Assembly (NCBI RefSeq): GCF_021018805.1 | Contig: NC_086283.1 | Span: 59,855,803-59,919,802, forward strand | DNA length: 64,000 bases | From: Prinia subflava | Lineage: Eukaryota > Chordata > Aves > Passeriformes > Cisticolidae | Direction: 5' to 3' | Part shown: positions 23,693 to 37,090 of the stretch, piece by piece | Layout: each line of letters begins with the position of its first letter | How positions within the stretch are numbered: the stretch's first letter is position 1 | Translations under genes and position numbers: made by a program | Notes under the pieces: model-generated | What the model saw: the letters and a program-made list of their open reading frames with translations, nothing else | What the model was told of the DNA's origin: nothing | The model's database searches: none

Positions 23693-26671
23693 TTAGAAAA
23701 TGAGAGGGATGGGGGGTTTTTTGCATAATGAAGGATCAAGAGATCTTCATCCACATTCATAAAACCTATTTGAGATATTTTGAATGAAAATAAAAGGGAA
23801 TGTTTGTAAATTTTTGTCCTGCAACATTCTTAAGAGGCTGCATTAACAGTACACATTAGAGTGAGAATTCACAGTATGGTTTCTTGGTGAAAAATCTTGG
23901 TGAAAATTTTCATCAGAACACTACCCTCAGTAGCCTGTGGGGAGTGTGCTCTGTGCCAGTGCGTGAAATGAACTGGGTTCTGAACAGCATTCTGAAATAT
24001 GGGGCAGCAACTTTGCAGCTCAGTCTTTAACATGTTCTTGGTGACCGACTTGCCCTGCATCACATGAGTATTTCTTGGTGGTGAAGTGTCTTTTCTAATC
24101 CATAATAAATCTCTGTTACTATTTTTGTTTGTTTGTTTTCTTCTTCTCTTTCAGTCTTTGTTGTGTGTGAATTTTTTAGTCATTTTCATTTCTGGGAGAG
24201 TTAGTGTCTGACCTTCTCTGGAAAAATAATTATTTGTATATTATTTTGATGATTGCTTTGTCTCCATATAGTTGGTTAATATATAAAATAACAAAATAAC
24301 AAATCACATCTGTAGATGCTTTGTAAATTGCTCTCTAGACTGTCAAAAGTAGTAAAAAATCTTATAGATCTTAGAATTGCACAATAATAGCATAAAATCT
24401 TATAAACATGGGATCTCATGAATATATTTACTGTGCTCCCTTCCTTGTGGCCATTTATTAGTGCTAGACAAAATGCCACACAGAAATTATGTAAGTTACA
24501 GTCTTTGAAGCACATAACAATAACTTCAGGACAGGAATAAAGTAATGGGATGTGTAAAGGGTATGCAAGCTCGTTACCTTGGATTAAGAAATTGTTGTGG
24601 GTAACAAATTATTTCCAGTTACTTTCATGATTCCTTCTCCATGTCTTCAAACTCTTTTCGATTAAATATTCTCACTGCAAATGGCATGAAAGCAGGAAAA
24701 AAAAAAAGAATGGTAACAGAACACTGGTGTCACAAAGAGAAAGCAGACAAATTCATCAATGGATGCCACATCTTCTCTATCATGAGTGGCAGGAAGTCTC
24801 TGGCAAATGATACCTGTGTGATACATCTTCTGAGAGACCCACAGCAGATACTGTCCTGGCAAAATGAAATCAGGAACTTTCTCCTCTGTAAAACTGCTGT
24901 TTCTGTTTAAAAAGAGTTCAACCATCACAGGAGATATGGTTTTTCTGTAAGTGGTGTTGTTCCTCAGCTTGTTTATGGAAGGGACTGAATTTGGGGGATT
25001 CCACTGCCACCAGATACAGTGACAGCACAATTTTTCCTCTCTGCTATTCATTTGTTAACTCTATTCACTCCATAATTTTTGTACAGAGAGTTTGCAATAT
25101 TCAGAATGTCTTCCTTGTATTATGAGACCAAGCCTGAAGCAGAGTTTTCAAAATTGTACTCAGGAAGGGCCAAATAGGGATTGCGACATAATGCTCAGGA
25201 GTAGACAGCAAAATGTGTCTGCTCTATAATTTGAGATGGTGAAGATTTACAAAGTACTTTTCAAAGGTCTTGTTAAAGTTCTGCAGAATATAATTGAGAT
25301 TCCCTGCACTCTGTTATGCTGAAGAAAGCATGTGGGTTGCAACAGTTTTAACTCAAGGGCATCTGTGTCAAAGTCATTCAGCAGACAAAATACTTTTATG
25401 ACCACAGGATCAAGCAGCATATGTAATATAACTGCCTCTTTTGGGAACTGGAAAAAAATACTCAAGTGTTAACATTGGATGGGTGTTGTCATTTCTGACG
25501 GCAGCAGAGCTCTGGAATTTGTATGAATTGTCAAAAGTGAAATGACTGTACTGTTTTAACAGTTGGGATAAGGAAATCTTCGTCGAGAATGAATGAGTCA
25601 TAAAACGAACTAGGTTTATGCACAGTGATTAACTTCTTGTTGTCCTAGTATATGACCTGTTAGATGCTGGCACTAGGCCATCATGACAGAGGACGTCAAA
25701 GTACCTGTTATGCCTACTTCTCCTTTTTAGGTGAAAAGAGCAGAAATTCTACATATCCTTAATATGCAAAGTTCGGAGTTTGTTTGGTTGGTTTTTATTA
25801 GTTACGAAACTTTTTGATATTAGTTACAAAAACTAATACAAAAATAGTAAAGAGAATAAATAATTCACTAAATAATGAAGAGAACAGCAGAAGCTCAATG
25901 CAATATGTGTACAGCATAAAGCACGTATACAGTGTGTGCAGTGCATTTTGTAAATCCTAACCTGTAAACAAGTTCTGAAGTGTGTGATTATACTGAGTCT
26001 CCCTCCTTGCAGAAATTTCACTGGGCTCTGTGAAACATCTCTGTGTGCAATGAGGTAAAAAAACCTTGCAGGACTGCATTGGTAAATTAATGTTTGCAAG
26101 ATAAAGACAGTAAAGAATTAGAGTTCATTATACTTATAGTTTGTTCTGTGTCCTTAGGGTTTGTTTAATTTATATGCAGTACAAATGATTTACTAAAGCT
26201 CAGGCACATGAAAGATACTCCACCAAAAAGATGTACAATGCCAAAGTTTTAGAAAATGATTGCTTTTTCTGATTGATTGTCTTTGTTTGAGTTGTACTTT
26301 GGCTTTTAACCAATTTATTTAATGGATATCTTTGTTGTAAGGAAAATTCCTCTTCTGACCACACTTAGCAGAAATGAGGTGCTATGGTTGGAAAAACAGA
26401 GAAAAGGAACATATGTGAAATAGGCATGTAGGTTTTAATTTAAGACAACAATATTAACATAATTTTTTTAAAGGGTGATATATTTTATAACTCCTGTTCA
26501 TTGTTAGCATATGAAAACAAAACATGTAGTAACATTAAAATGGTGAGCACTTTGTGGGTGATATAATTTTGCTGTCAAAATATGATATACAAAAAAAATA
26601 GGATAATGAATCTCATATGTAAATTGTAAATATTTGTCTTAAGTTTACGCATTATGCTAGTGTCAAGAGTA

Positions 26672-26672
<1 letters not shown>
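23693..26672. other. AT-rich non-coding DNA
   Basis: No gene is recognised. The longest frame of the window (129 codons, minus, 24662-25051) lies here opposite an 89-codon plus frame. Both have unfamiliar translations. A G/T-rich short tract is at 25776-25798 and an 8-bp hairpin at 25818-25838. Confidence 0.5.

Positions 26673-26721
<49 letters not shown>
26673..26721 (+). repeat. (TG)24 microsatellite
   Basis: Twenty-four uninterrupted TG dinucleotides plus a final T. It is a potential Z-DNA former and likely polymorphic. Confidence 0.98.
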
Positions 26722-26722
<1 letters not shown>

Positions 26723-28083
26723 TTTTCTAAACCACCTTTTTATCCACATGGTGTGTATTTGTAGTTTCCTTACATTTTGTTAGGAAGCTAAATAACATGC
26801 TTCACTTAGTGATTTTTTTTTTTGAAAGCAAAGTCTCATCACCGTACTTTGATTTGCACACAAGGCCTGTCCAAACATGCTGGGAAGAGGGGACTGAGAA
26901 AGGCATCCACTGCTCTAGAAGGGAGTCTATGCAGCATCACTGGCTGAAGTGACCCGAAGGGGCAGCAACTACAGAAGTGTCCATTAGCTAATCCTGTGAC
27001 ACCATATTAACTCTTTCTCAGACCCTTCTGGACAAATAAAGAAACATATTATGCACTAACTGGGATTGTAGTAGCAACTTGTGACTTTAGGGCTTCCGAG
27101 CCTCCGTTTCTGAAGCAGGTCCTGCTGTCAGCAGCCTTGGCAGTGCAGCAGCAGGACCGCACTAGGGTCTGACCTAGGCAGAGGCACTTTTCAGAACAGG
27201 GCATAAATTTACTCCTCGATTGGAAGAAGGCAGAAAGGAAGTAATGTTTCATACTGCCCCACAATGCTTTGGGCTTTAAAAATGTTCCCTACCAACTTTT
27301 TTAAAAAGAGTTGATTTGGTTTCTATTTGGTTTTTTGGTTTTTACTCTTGACAGAGCACCCTTGTATAGGAAGATCATATAAAGAAATAAATGTCAGAGT
27401 AATCTTTTTTGTGGGTGAGAGTTTTCCAGAGTGTGACTAAAATGTGTCCAGCAAAGTCCTCTGAAATGTTGCTGCACATTGCTGCTGTGGTGAATTGGAC
27501 TGCTATTGCCCTTAGGGTTATGCACACATTAAAGTGCTTTGCACAATCAGGTCTTAATTTTAGATAATTTCTGGTTCTTTCAGCTGTTGGTCTACTGATA
27601 TTGATAATGCCATATATGAAAAATAGCACTGCTATGATTTTGTTAAATGAGCCACATTACAGGCATGAAATTTTTGGAGTAGGTGGTACTATTTTCTAGA
27701 CTGGGGTTTATATTTTGTCTTACACTTTGCTTGTGTTCTCTTTTCCAATTAACATAGAAATAAAATATTGGTACTTAGAATGAGTATAGAATTCTCTTCT
27801 TCATGAGTATTCTCTGTATTGATATTTCCCAGAAGAAATATTTTCAAAAAATAAGTTATCATAATAACTTCCTGTATATTTTCTTTCAACCCAGTTAAAG
27901 AGCCTGAGTTACTTTTTAAAAAATTTTTATTCTTTCATTTTGTCAAAATATTCATTTTTTAGAACTATCGAATTTTCTCATAAAGTAACTATTTTTGTTG
28001 TTACTCAGACTTGGCCGTTAACCATATTCTGGGATCTAAAAATGCCAAGTTAGACAAATTATTTGTGCTTTGCAGAAAGCTCT
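26722..28083. other. Non-coding DNA with a GC-richer block at 26870-27260
   Basis: The block 26870-27260 is clearly richer in G and C than its surroundings (for example CTTCCGAGCCTCCG and GCAGCAGGACCGCAC) and contains an AATAAAG at about 27037. It could be a decayed retroelement or an exon-bearing segment; I recognise no family. The rest is AT-rich, with a G/T-rich tract at 27311-27345. Confidence 0.45.
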
Positions 28084-28222
28084 GTTCTTGGAAGGTTTTA
28101 AGGCCAGTCTGGATGGGGCTTTGAGCACACTGGTCTAGTAGAAGGTGTCTCTGGCCACAGCAAGGGAAATGAAGCTGGATGATCTTGAAGGGCTCTTCCA
28201 ACCAAACCATTATGTGATCTTT
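28084..28222 (+). mobile_element. CR1 LINE 3' end fragment
   Basis: The text TTTTAAGGCCAGTCTGGATGG, GGGCTTTGAGCACACTGGTC, TAGTAGAAGGTGTCTCTGG, TGGATGATCTTGAAGGGC and CTTCCAACCAAACCATTATG follows the CR1 3' UTR order (GGCCAGGCTGGATGGGGCTT, GAGCAACCTGATCTAGTGG, TGGACTAGATGATCTTTAAGG, CTTCCAACCCAAACCATTCT). Only about 140 bp survives, and the terminal octamer repeats are reduced to a single degenerate TATGTGATC. It is a strongly 5'-truncated, aged copy with no coding capacity. Confidence 0.88.
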
Positions 28223-31079
28223 GGATATGGAAGTATGCTGTAGTATGTCAGACCTATCTGACTGATTTTTCTCTTTCTTTTTTATTGATCCTCTGTTATG
28301 AATCTTTCTGTTATGGAGTTTGAAACCTTCCATTTTGCTAGAAACATTTCTTTCTAATTATTAAAAATAATTATCCTGCTCTTAGTTAGTTCTCTACTTT
28401 GTGTTCCTTTCAGCTTGAAGGTTTAGGTACCTGGACATGTAGTCTAAATTTTTATCTATAGTTTCTAAAATATTGACTTGATTTTTACGCTTGCCTTTTT
28501 AATTATTTTTTTTTTTTGTATCAGTATTTGCATTGTAAATGCTCTGAGAGACTACTTGCTTTTAAACTGGATTTTGCTTTAAATCATGAAACAGATTTTC
28601 TGTAAAATTTGTGTTTATTAGCTGCCAGGTTTATATGATATCCCAACCAATTATCCTAGTTCAAGGATCAAAGATAAAGAAAATTATGATCTAGTCTTTT
28701 TTATTTTCTGCAAAAAAGAAAAAAATAATATAAGAAAAAATTTTAAAACTATTTTAAACAATTTTTAAAAAATCAAAAGGGAGAAATTACTACTGGAATG
28801 TATGTGAAATACATATAAAACCCAAAGTTGATGGAAATTTTGAATAGAATTCTTGTGAGGTACAAATACACTTATAAGGTGAAATCCAGTATAGACTTTT
28901 ATATTTGTGCTCTAAATTTGGAGCACATGTAAGAAATTACAACCTCACTGAATGCCAAGTCCCTCATGAGCACAGGAAACCCTTATATAAGAATTACTTT
29001 CTGTAGTGAAAAATTACATCACAGAGAGAACACACATAGATGTCTACCCTTCACTTCAAGAATATAATTAATCTTATTGAAACTAAAGTTGTAAAACAAT
29101 ATTAATAATATCTCCTTAATGTTTAAACTTACACATGCTTTAATCTATGTGTTATGCAGTAGTCTTTCCAAAAAGAAGTGCATGTAGGTTTGGGGTTTGT
29201 GACTTTGTTGTGTAGTGCTATATATCCATGACTAATAGCATTAATAATTTGATGACAATAAAGTTGTCTTGTGACTGTTCTCTTTGATTAAAAGCAGGTA
29301 GCCATTGCTTGAGAGTACCTGCTGTCCATGTCAGGGTAGGCTAAGATTTAAGAAACCATTGCAGCACCTAAAGCAAACTTCTTGTGTTGTGCAGATTATT
29401 ATCTCTTACTGAGGATTTGCTAATTTGGTTTGTAGAACATTCATGTACTTTACTAAACTACAGGCAACAACTTTTTTGGTTTTTATTATAAGCAATCTGC
29501 AAGCAGAGTAGGCACTGTCTTGTAATTATGTTATTTCTTCTTGCTGATTGAAATACTAGACTGTTACTGCGTAAAATGTAAAAGAAGGCAGAGAGACAGA
29601 CCTTAAGGTAATGATATTTATGTGGACTACAGAATTCAACATTTCCTTTGAAGTTTATCCTTGTATAGAGCAGGCCTGCTAATGTTACCCCACTTGTTAG
29701 AGGAGTATGTGCAAGTGTAAACACTGCATAAATTAAATGCTGTACCCTGCTCAGGCTTGTATTTTACTCATAGTTAGTATTTCAGCTCTGGAATTTAGTA
29801 TTTGCTTTTCTCGATTTTTTTTCTTTCCCCTAGAAAGCACAATAGCTCATAAATCAATGCAAACTTGAAAGAGTACTTAAATTCAATTGTTTTGAAGTGC
29901 TCCCTTCCACTGAACCCTGTCAGAATTTGTTGTTGTTGTTATTGTACAAAGCTTGCTTTTGTGACAAGACAAAAACATTTTTGAATATTGAAAAATTTCA
30001 GTACCATTCTGGTGTATGTTCTTGCCAAGTAAATGTACTAAGAGCATTCCTTATCATAATAGAGATTCCTATTTCCAAATGCTACCTAATCTGCTGAAGG
30101 AAAATTATGTTTCAGTGCTTTTTATTTCAATTTCCTAGTCCTCTTTAGCCATTTTGTTTTAGTCATAACAGGATTAATACATTCCTGTGAGATAAATGAG
30201 AGTATTAAGAAGCTTTAAGAGCTGCTAATGTGCAATTTCTTATTTTCTGTGCCTGCTATACAAGAAGCTAAGTGGACAGTCTTCCTTTTTTGCAAGGTTG
30301 TGTTTAGCAGAATGTGGTTACCTCTAAATGCATTGTATTCATATGATAACCCAGAATCTTGCACAATTATACTATTTTCTGCTCCTTGGAATGTAACTCT
30401 TCAAAGGGCTCAATTTCAGAGGTTGCTCTAACTTCTCCCGATCAACAATAATTAATTTTAGAACCCTCAGGAATCTACAGAGAGATGGGTGCCAGTTAAA
30501 AGCAGGGACATGATGGTTGTCCATTGTTTTTCATGGGAAAACCCCAAGGATGTTTTTGCCTTCACCTGGAACAACCCCAAGGTTCCTTTGCTAAGGAACT
30601 TGCAGGAGTGAATTCTTGATTAATCTAAGATGCATCACAGCAGTGATGGTTTCTTTCTCTCACTCTGAATCCCAAATTTCCTGGAGATAGAAGGATGAGA
30701 AGGTTTTCTGATATTGATGGAAAATAACAATAGCTTTGAAAGGTAGGAAGAACTAATCATCAAGTGACTTATTTGATGCTCTTTTTCATCAAATGATTAA
30801 CTAATAGGGCTTGAATACCATTGTCAGTTAAATTGAAAGCCATCATATAGCTCATTTAAGCAGATGAAGAATAGTCAAACTTAAGTGTTCAATAAAATTC
30901 AGCTCTGAATTATGTTCCATAAAGTAAGATGGACTTATCTCACATTGTGATTCCAAAGAATGAGAAGGGAATTTGTCTCCTGTTTCTGGTTCACATCCAT
31001 CTGCCTTAGTATTCGTACATTTAGCAGGAGAAGCAGGAGGTGATACCTAACAAGAACTCCCACAGTTTCAGGATACAAG
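28223..31079. other. AT-rich non-coding DNA
   Basis: No gene or repeat family is recognised. It has a T run at about 28506-28517 and A-rich patches at 28705-28780. An 8-bp inverted repeat with an 8-nt loop sits at 30771-30794. Confidence 0.55.
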
Positions 31080-32040
31080 CAGCTTTTCTAGCAGCAAAGG
31101 AGACAAAGGGGGTCCCATTCCTTTCTCTGTCCTCCTTCTCTTTGAGTGCTACTTCACCAGGTCCTGCAGCAGGGCCATGAGGCAGTCATCACACTCCGCG
31201 GTATCTTCAGAAGATTGATACATGTTCAGCCAAAGAATTTGCTTTGTAGCCTCTTGTCTTTTGACATACAGCCAGTTGCAGCCTGTCCTTTAATAAGGTC
31301 CAGTACTGTTCTGCTCTTTAATCAAGTTATAGATGGATATAAACAGTGACTTTTCTTTTTGATGAATGTTATAACTACCTCTTCACTTTGTTCTTGTCTG
31401 TTTGTTGGAAACTGGGCAAGGACAGTGGTTGTACCATTATGGAGAATATAAGGTTATAAAACATCAGGACATTGTGTAACGACTTGTAATGACATTTTTC
31501 TCTTCCTTTCTTTTAAGGCAGTGGTCAAGCCTGAGGACACAGGAAAATTTCTACTTTTTTTCTGAGTATGTTTTATGTGTTGATTTTTTGGAAACTCATT
31601 TTTTTTCAAGTTGTCTTTGGGCTCCTACTTGAAACCTTGAAGTAGGTGTTGCCTAACACACTACCTACAGCCAACAGTGAGGGATACAAGCCTCTACGGG
31701 ATTACTTAGACTTGCAGATCACAAAATCTGAATTTTCAGTCATTTCAACAGTGTCTTTGCTTCCCTGCTCTGCTACTCACACATCTCTTAAATCTTTCTT
31801 CTTCTCCATGTCAGACAAACACTTATTTTCAGATTGCTCCCTGCAATAGTCCTTGATGTTCCCCTCCCTTTCCCCTAGGAGAAAATCTGCCCTGTCTCTG
31901 ACTCACTGCCGTGTTTAGCCCCCTCATGTTGAGTGTTTGTCCCACTGAGCCAAGATCGTTTCCTCACTCCACCCCTTGTTCAGTGACTGTACCCAATCTA
32001 TTCCTTGTATTCAACCTCTCTCAGAGACTATTCCATATCT
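31080..32040. other. Moderately GC-richer segment with no recognised gene
   Basis: Two blocks (about 31080-31340 and 31850-32040) stand out from the AT-rich background. On the minus strand 31149-31289 is open for 46 codons and ends with SEDTAECDDCLMALLQDLVK and TAG. The text looks protein-like, but no gene could be assigned. A decayed retrocopy or a lone exon is possible, and chance is equally so. Confidence 0.35.
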
Positions 32041-35000
32041 CTTTGAAGATTACCCATCCTTAAAAGTCATACTTAACATAAATGATAAAATACGCATTAG
32101 TAGGAGATAGTAAACTCTTAAGTGTTCTTTCATACTGACTGTATCTCAGTTTTCAGGTTTCTCCTGCAAGTCCAAGCAAGCAACTCAGTAATCTTGAAGT
32201 ATTTAACATTGCTCTTTGCCTCAGTTTGCATTATTTGACAACCATTTTTCAGGTTCGTTTGTAAGAAACTTTCAGTAGTGCCAAGTTCTCTTGAAAACTC
32301 AGTACACTCCACTGAAATATTTTTGGGTATGTGTCTGTGCATGTGTGAATATATACATAAAAATATTATATATACTCCTGTACATGTATTTACCCCTCCA
32401 TTATGTTAAGGCTTTTTGTATTTCCTTGTCAGGAAACTGGTGCAGATATTCAGGATAAATTGAGCAGTTGATAAAACATGTTGTTTCAGAGTGATTGCTG
32501 ATATATGTCAAAACAATTGATGTGGTTACTAATATTTTAAAATTAGAAATTAATGAGGATATCTGGGGAAAAATGGCCAGAACTGACCAATATAGACCAT
32601 GATTAAGTTAAGTTGCAGGCTCTTATGTGTTATACTACCAGAAAAAGATGCAAACTGGAATACAGCCTTCATTACAGAAATTATTTTCTGTTTTGTTTCC
32701 CTCCAGATAACCTTTTCCAGTTATTATTTGAGTAAAATTTTCAATACTAGGTGGAAGTTGCTTTATTTGCTTCTAAAAGGCACAATTTGGAACTTTCTGA
32801 CAGTGGATTATGGGGTTTTGGGAATTTTTGCACTGTGAGTAGGGCCAGGAAGGACAAAGGAACATTTTTCACTGTGCAGAGTTTGGGTGTCAGCGAGATT
32901 TCTGACTTACTAGGAATCTCTAATTATGGACTATGGACTTAAGATTTCTCTGATACCTTACCAATGCTGTATGTTATTGTACAGATTCTGGCACATCACT
33001 CAAGGTTCTTGATAAGATGCAAATCTGGGTTTGCAAGAAAGTCCTCAAGGTGGCAAGGCAGAACTGCCTTCCTTGTTTCCTTCCCTTTTATGACTCATTC
33101 ATGCTGCTGCAAACTTTTAACAGAAACAAGGCCCTTTGCATATCATCACTTATCTTCAAGAAAAGATTCTGTTGAATCAACATCATCCTTTTTGTCTCCT
33201 GCCTCCTCCTTTTACATTCCTTGCTCAAGTGTTGGCTTACAGCGTGAGTTAAGTGGATTCAGTTGAAACTCAGCTCCTTTTGTATATCGCCTTCCAATCA
33301 AAGAAAGAGTCTTGTTTTAAAGGAATCAGTCTATTCATTTTGCTTTAGTTACCTGCAGGTATGAAGTGAAGCTTGCTCTCGTCCTGTGGTTAGTCTCTGG
33401 CTCATAATATTTATGTATTATATTTTGATACTACCTGATAACAATTGCCAGTGTAAATTAAAGTAGCCATGGGATAGTGATTTTAACATCCACTGCCTTT
33501 GTCCCCAAGGGACAACTCTAAACATGAGACGAGTTGGATGCTGTGAGTATCTCAGAACACATTCACTTTCACTGGCCCTGCACCTTACACAAAAGCTCAT
33601 AAGGGTGTGTTTGAAAGTTTCCTTATGCCAAAGGCATGACTTGATGGGTAGCTGAGGTAAGTTTTGAAATGTGTAATACCACTGGAGCTGGTGCAAAGTA
33701 TGTGGAACAGACCCAAAATTAGCCCACAGAATTAATTTGCATGGTGACTCAGGTAATACTCCTTGCAGATGAGATTTTTCTCCTCCTCCTCCCTCCATCT
33801 ACTTTAAAAAATATTGTACTCCATATTTTTATTTATTTAGCAAACCCCAATTGCTTGCATTGAGCCATTTCAGGCTCCCCTTTATCTGATTTAGATTTTT
33901 ATTTAAATTTTATTTAGGCAGGTATCTAAACAGCATGTTGGTTCTGAGCTAGGGTGGATATGTAATAGTGAAATTAAAAGACATATGTCTGGCTTCTCTT
34001 TTAGAAGATCTTTAACATTTACCTTGCAATGACACAGAAGTTGTATTTATGTCTTTGCCCCTTCATAGACAAACCTACCTTACTTAGTAGTTTTTCCTAA
34101 TCAGAGGATCAGGAGTACACCTTGCAAATGAACTAAGTAGCACTTAATTGCTCCCAAAAATAAATATATGAATTGTTTTTTACAAATAAACATTAAATTT
34201 AATAATGATTTATATCCTTAGATCTGTTTTCATAGTACTGGAACTCTCCGTTAGGTTTGACAACTTGCACACGAAAGATTTTTAAGTTTACAGAAATTCA
34301 GCTTAGTTTTACTTACAATATAGACTTTTCTCCAAATTAAATAAAATAATATCAGTTTCAAACTTTTAAACTAAGTGTTCTGGAAAGCTGGATGAATACT
34401 ACATGCAGAAACATAATTTTCCTGGCAAATATTTGTTTTCAATGAATTGTCATTTTCTGATGAAACAGAAGCATTTTGAAAAATTCCCAGCTTGATGTTT
34501 TCTTGATCAACCTACCTCACAATTACATGTAGCGTGTGTGTTTTTGAAACCATCCCTTAATAATCGGGAATTCCTACTTCCCCTTTGTGCAGTCAATAGG
34601 CATCAAGCTATTGTATCCATATTATGGTAACTCTACCCTGGAGATATCATGATGTTGTCTCATCCCATAACACCTTATAAGTCTGACACTTGCTATAGTT
34701 GGGCCATATCTATGGGCCTCTCCCCTTTTTAAAAGATGCTGGTTTTCCTGTCTGAACTCTAACATGTTTATGGTTTCCCACAAAGCTGGTTTTCCTCACA
34801 CAGCTGGTCTGTCTCACAAAGTCAAGAAAAGTCATGGATTTCCCAATGTACTGTGGAAGGATTTCAGTAAAATATAATGTACTTTCCCATGTCCATGTGC
34901 TGCTATGCATGTAAAATCCTTCTCTCTCTAACACCCTTCTGCAGGGCTCTCAGCCTCCCTTGGTGACACAATGATTAAGCTCATTTGAGGATTGACTTGC

Positions 35001-36290
35001 TGGATGTTGCATGCCAGGGATTTTCATGGATATGAGTCACCAGGAAATCTTGTAGTTACTGGGTCTGTGATTTGTCAATAATGAGTAAATGGCCTGGGAC
35101 AAAAGGAGTCTTAAAGTTCATCCAGCTCTTTAGATTTAGATTTCAAACTGGTATTCGTGGTCACTTTCCCATCTTAGAAAAAACTATTTACCTGTTTCAA
35201 GTAATCAAGCTGAGAAGGTGTTGTTTCTTCTTTTTATGTAATTTCTGTCTTCAAAGAACACCAACAATTTCACTGGAGCAGTTAATGTGTTGTGTGTTGA
35301 CAGCCAGTAACAGCCCTATCTGTTGGATGTCAGTGGTGGAGAAGGAATGAGTTTGGTAGCTCTCTGCCATTGGAAAGCAAATCACATCAAGAACATTTAT
35401 GTCCCTTGGCAGTACTTAACTACCAAGACATACTGGGATGCCATAAGAAGAGAACAGTCTCATTTTACAATTGTTACCAGATGATAAATTGTCTACACCT
35501 GGTGAGCTAACACAATCCTTTTTCTCCAAAACTACTGACCTAAGAACTGCACAATACCCATTGTGTAAGAAGGAGAACTGGAAGTTCACCAGCCCCCATG
35601 CCCTGCCCACTCAGCCAGGTCAACTGGAGCATTGGGGTCTCCAACCACTAGGGACCACCAGAGTGACCCCAATGACAGAAGAATACGTGTGTAAAGGGGA
35701 GAGAAAATATGTTAACGATTTCAGGGAAATTATTATCATATATGTGATAATGGTCCGGGACAATTGATGAGTATGTATGTAGAATATATGTGTAAACAGA
35801 AACTTGCCTGTGCTCAGCGTGCATGGATTTGGGAGGTGCTATTCCTCTATCCATCTGGCCAAATATAGAATGCCTGCTTCTAAATGCTACATTGGTGTTA
35901 CAGAGGTTTTTTCATTTTACCAAATTTTTGGTAACACAATGAACAAGTTATGTGAAAGCCTAAAGTATAAAAGAAAAGGCCTAGGATAAGATATGTAATC
36001 TTATAGAAAGTCCCACTATTTACTGAATGTTGTTTGCTAATGGATGTTGTTGATAGAGTGTTTTAAGGGACACCAGGCCCATTTCTGGCTTGGTAGGCTT
36101 TTTACAAATAGAACTGTGTGACTGTCCTGTCATACTCCTTGAAAACAAGGAGTGTCCAAAATATTTACTGCAAAAGAGATTCAACTGCAAGTAAGGAAGA
36201 TGATTTTTGCTGCTACGGTACTCTCAGGTGTTTGAGAAATGCCTGGAAACAAGCAAGTTTTTCAGATCTTCCACTCCACATAGTGGTTTT
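32041..36290. other. AT-rich non-coding DNA
   Basis: No gene is recognised. A 126-codon minus frame at 33418-33798 overlaps no known family. A perfect 8-bp hairpin with an AAAA loop is at 36134-36153. Confidence 0.5.
36134..36153. repeat. 8-bp hairpin with AAAA loop
   Basis: ACTCCTTG (36134-36141) and CAAGGAGT (36146-36153) are exact reverse complements around AAAA. One wobble and one A-T pair extend the stem to 36132-36155. It is not followed by a T run on either strand and is not a bacterial terminator. Confidence 0.7.
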
Positions 36291-36800
36291 TTGAAGTCAG
36301 CCTATGGGCAGGCTGTCTAAGGGCACCTAATGGCCTCCAGACAGCGTAAGTCCATCTGTCACATACCAGACAGACTCAAGGAGAGCAGTCCTTGCCTGGG
36401 CTTGGGACTACACTGACAGGTTTGTTGCCTGCATGCACAGCTGATCTGGCCCTGAGAGTGGCCTTGCAGTACTCCTGAGGAGACAGCCCATAGATATTCA
36501 CCAAGTCCAAATTGGGACTTGTGCTGCTCCTTCACAGCTGGGGAGCTACACAGGGCTGATTTTGCTACTTGCAACTCAGAAAGCATAGGTTATATGCTCT
36601 CAGAGACAGGAGGAATTGCTGAGGCTATCAGGCTATGAAACATCTACCACCACCTTTGTACATTGGCTTTTCTCTTTATGTGAGATGGGGCTTCAGGTAT
36701 GTGGAATGATGGATAATGTGCCATGGTGTTCTTTGGGTTGAGCCATGCGCCTTTTGGAGTGGAGTCGATCCCAGCCAGGGCTTTGTGTCCATATATATCA

Positions 36801-36850
36801 CTTTACATCTCCCATGTAAAGAATCTGCTATTCTTTTTTAATAGCAGATT
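36801..36850. repeat. Two abutting perfect hairpins
   Basis: CTTTACAT (36801-36808) pairs with ATGTAAAG (36814-36821). Directly next to it AATCTGCTATT (36822-36832) pairs with AATAGCAGATT (36840-36850). The stems are 8 and 11 bp with loops of 5 and 7 nt, and no base separates the two structures. Confidence 0.8.
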
Positions 36851-37039
36851 ATCAGAGAGGCTGTTTGCTCTTCAGCTAAGTAAGAAATCTCCAAATGTCA
36901 TTTCATACATATTCTGAAAATTCCAGCACATGCAAAATGTCCTCCTTATCTTCTTCCCTGAATGGCTGCTAATCAGATGAAGGGAGTAAAAAAAAAATTT
37001 GGACGCACCTCCCTGTCATCATTTAGTCACGGCTGGCCC

Positions 37040-37090
37040 TTATGAAAAAAGAAAAAAACCCCAACCAACTAACAACACAAAATGGGCACA
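37040..37090 (+). repeat. A/C-rich low-complexity tract
   Basis: A-rich sequence with CCCC, CCAACCAAC and AACAACACAA words, resembling the tracts at 7641 and 56923. Confidence 0.7.

Noticed and set aside
23500..23760. Repeat peptides IHPS and GWMD in frames over the ATCC array
   Set aside because: They are the automatic translation of a stop-free tetranucleotide microsatellite, not a repeat protein.
24662..25051. Longest open frame of the window, 129 codons on the minus strand
   Set aside because: Length is within chance expectation for 64 kb of AT-rich DNA read in six frames. The translation is unfamiliar and rich in Phe and Cys, and an 89-codon frame overlaps it on the other strand.
28001..28333. 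110-codon minus-strand frame
   Set aside because: It runs antisense through the plus-strand CR1 fragment, so it is a shadow of the repeat.
33418..33798. 126-codon minus-strand frame starting MEGGGGEKSHLQG
   Set aside because: The glycine and glutamate start comes from a CTCCTCCTCC simple run. The rest matches no known family, has no splice or promoter context and is within chance length.
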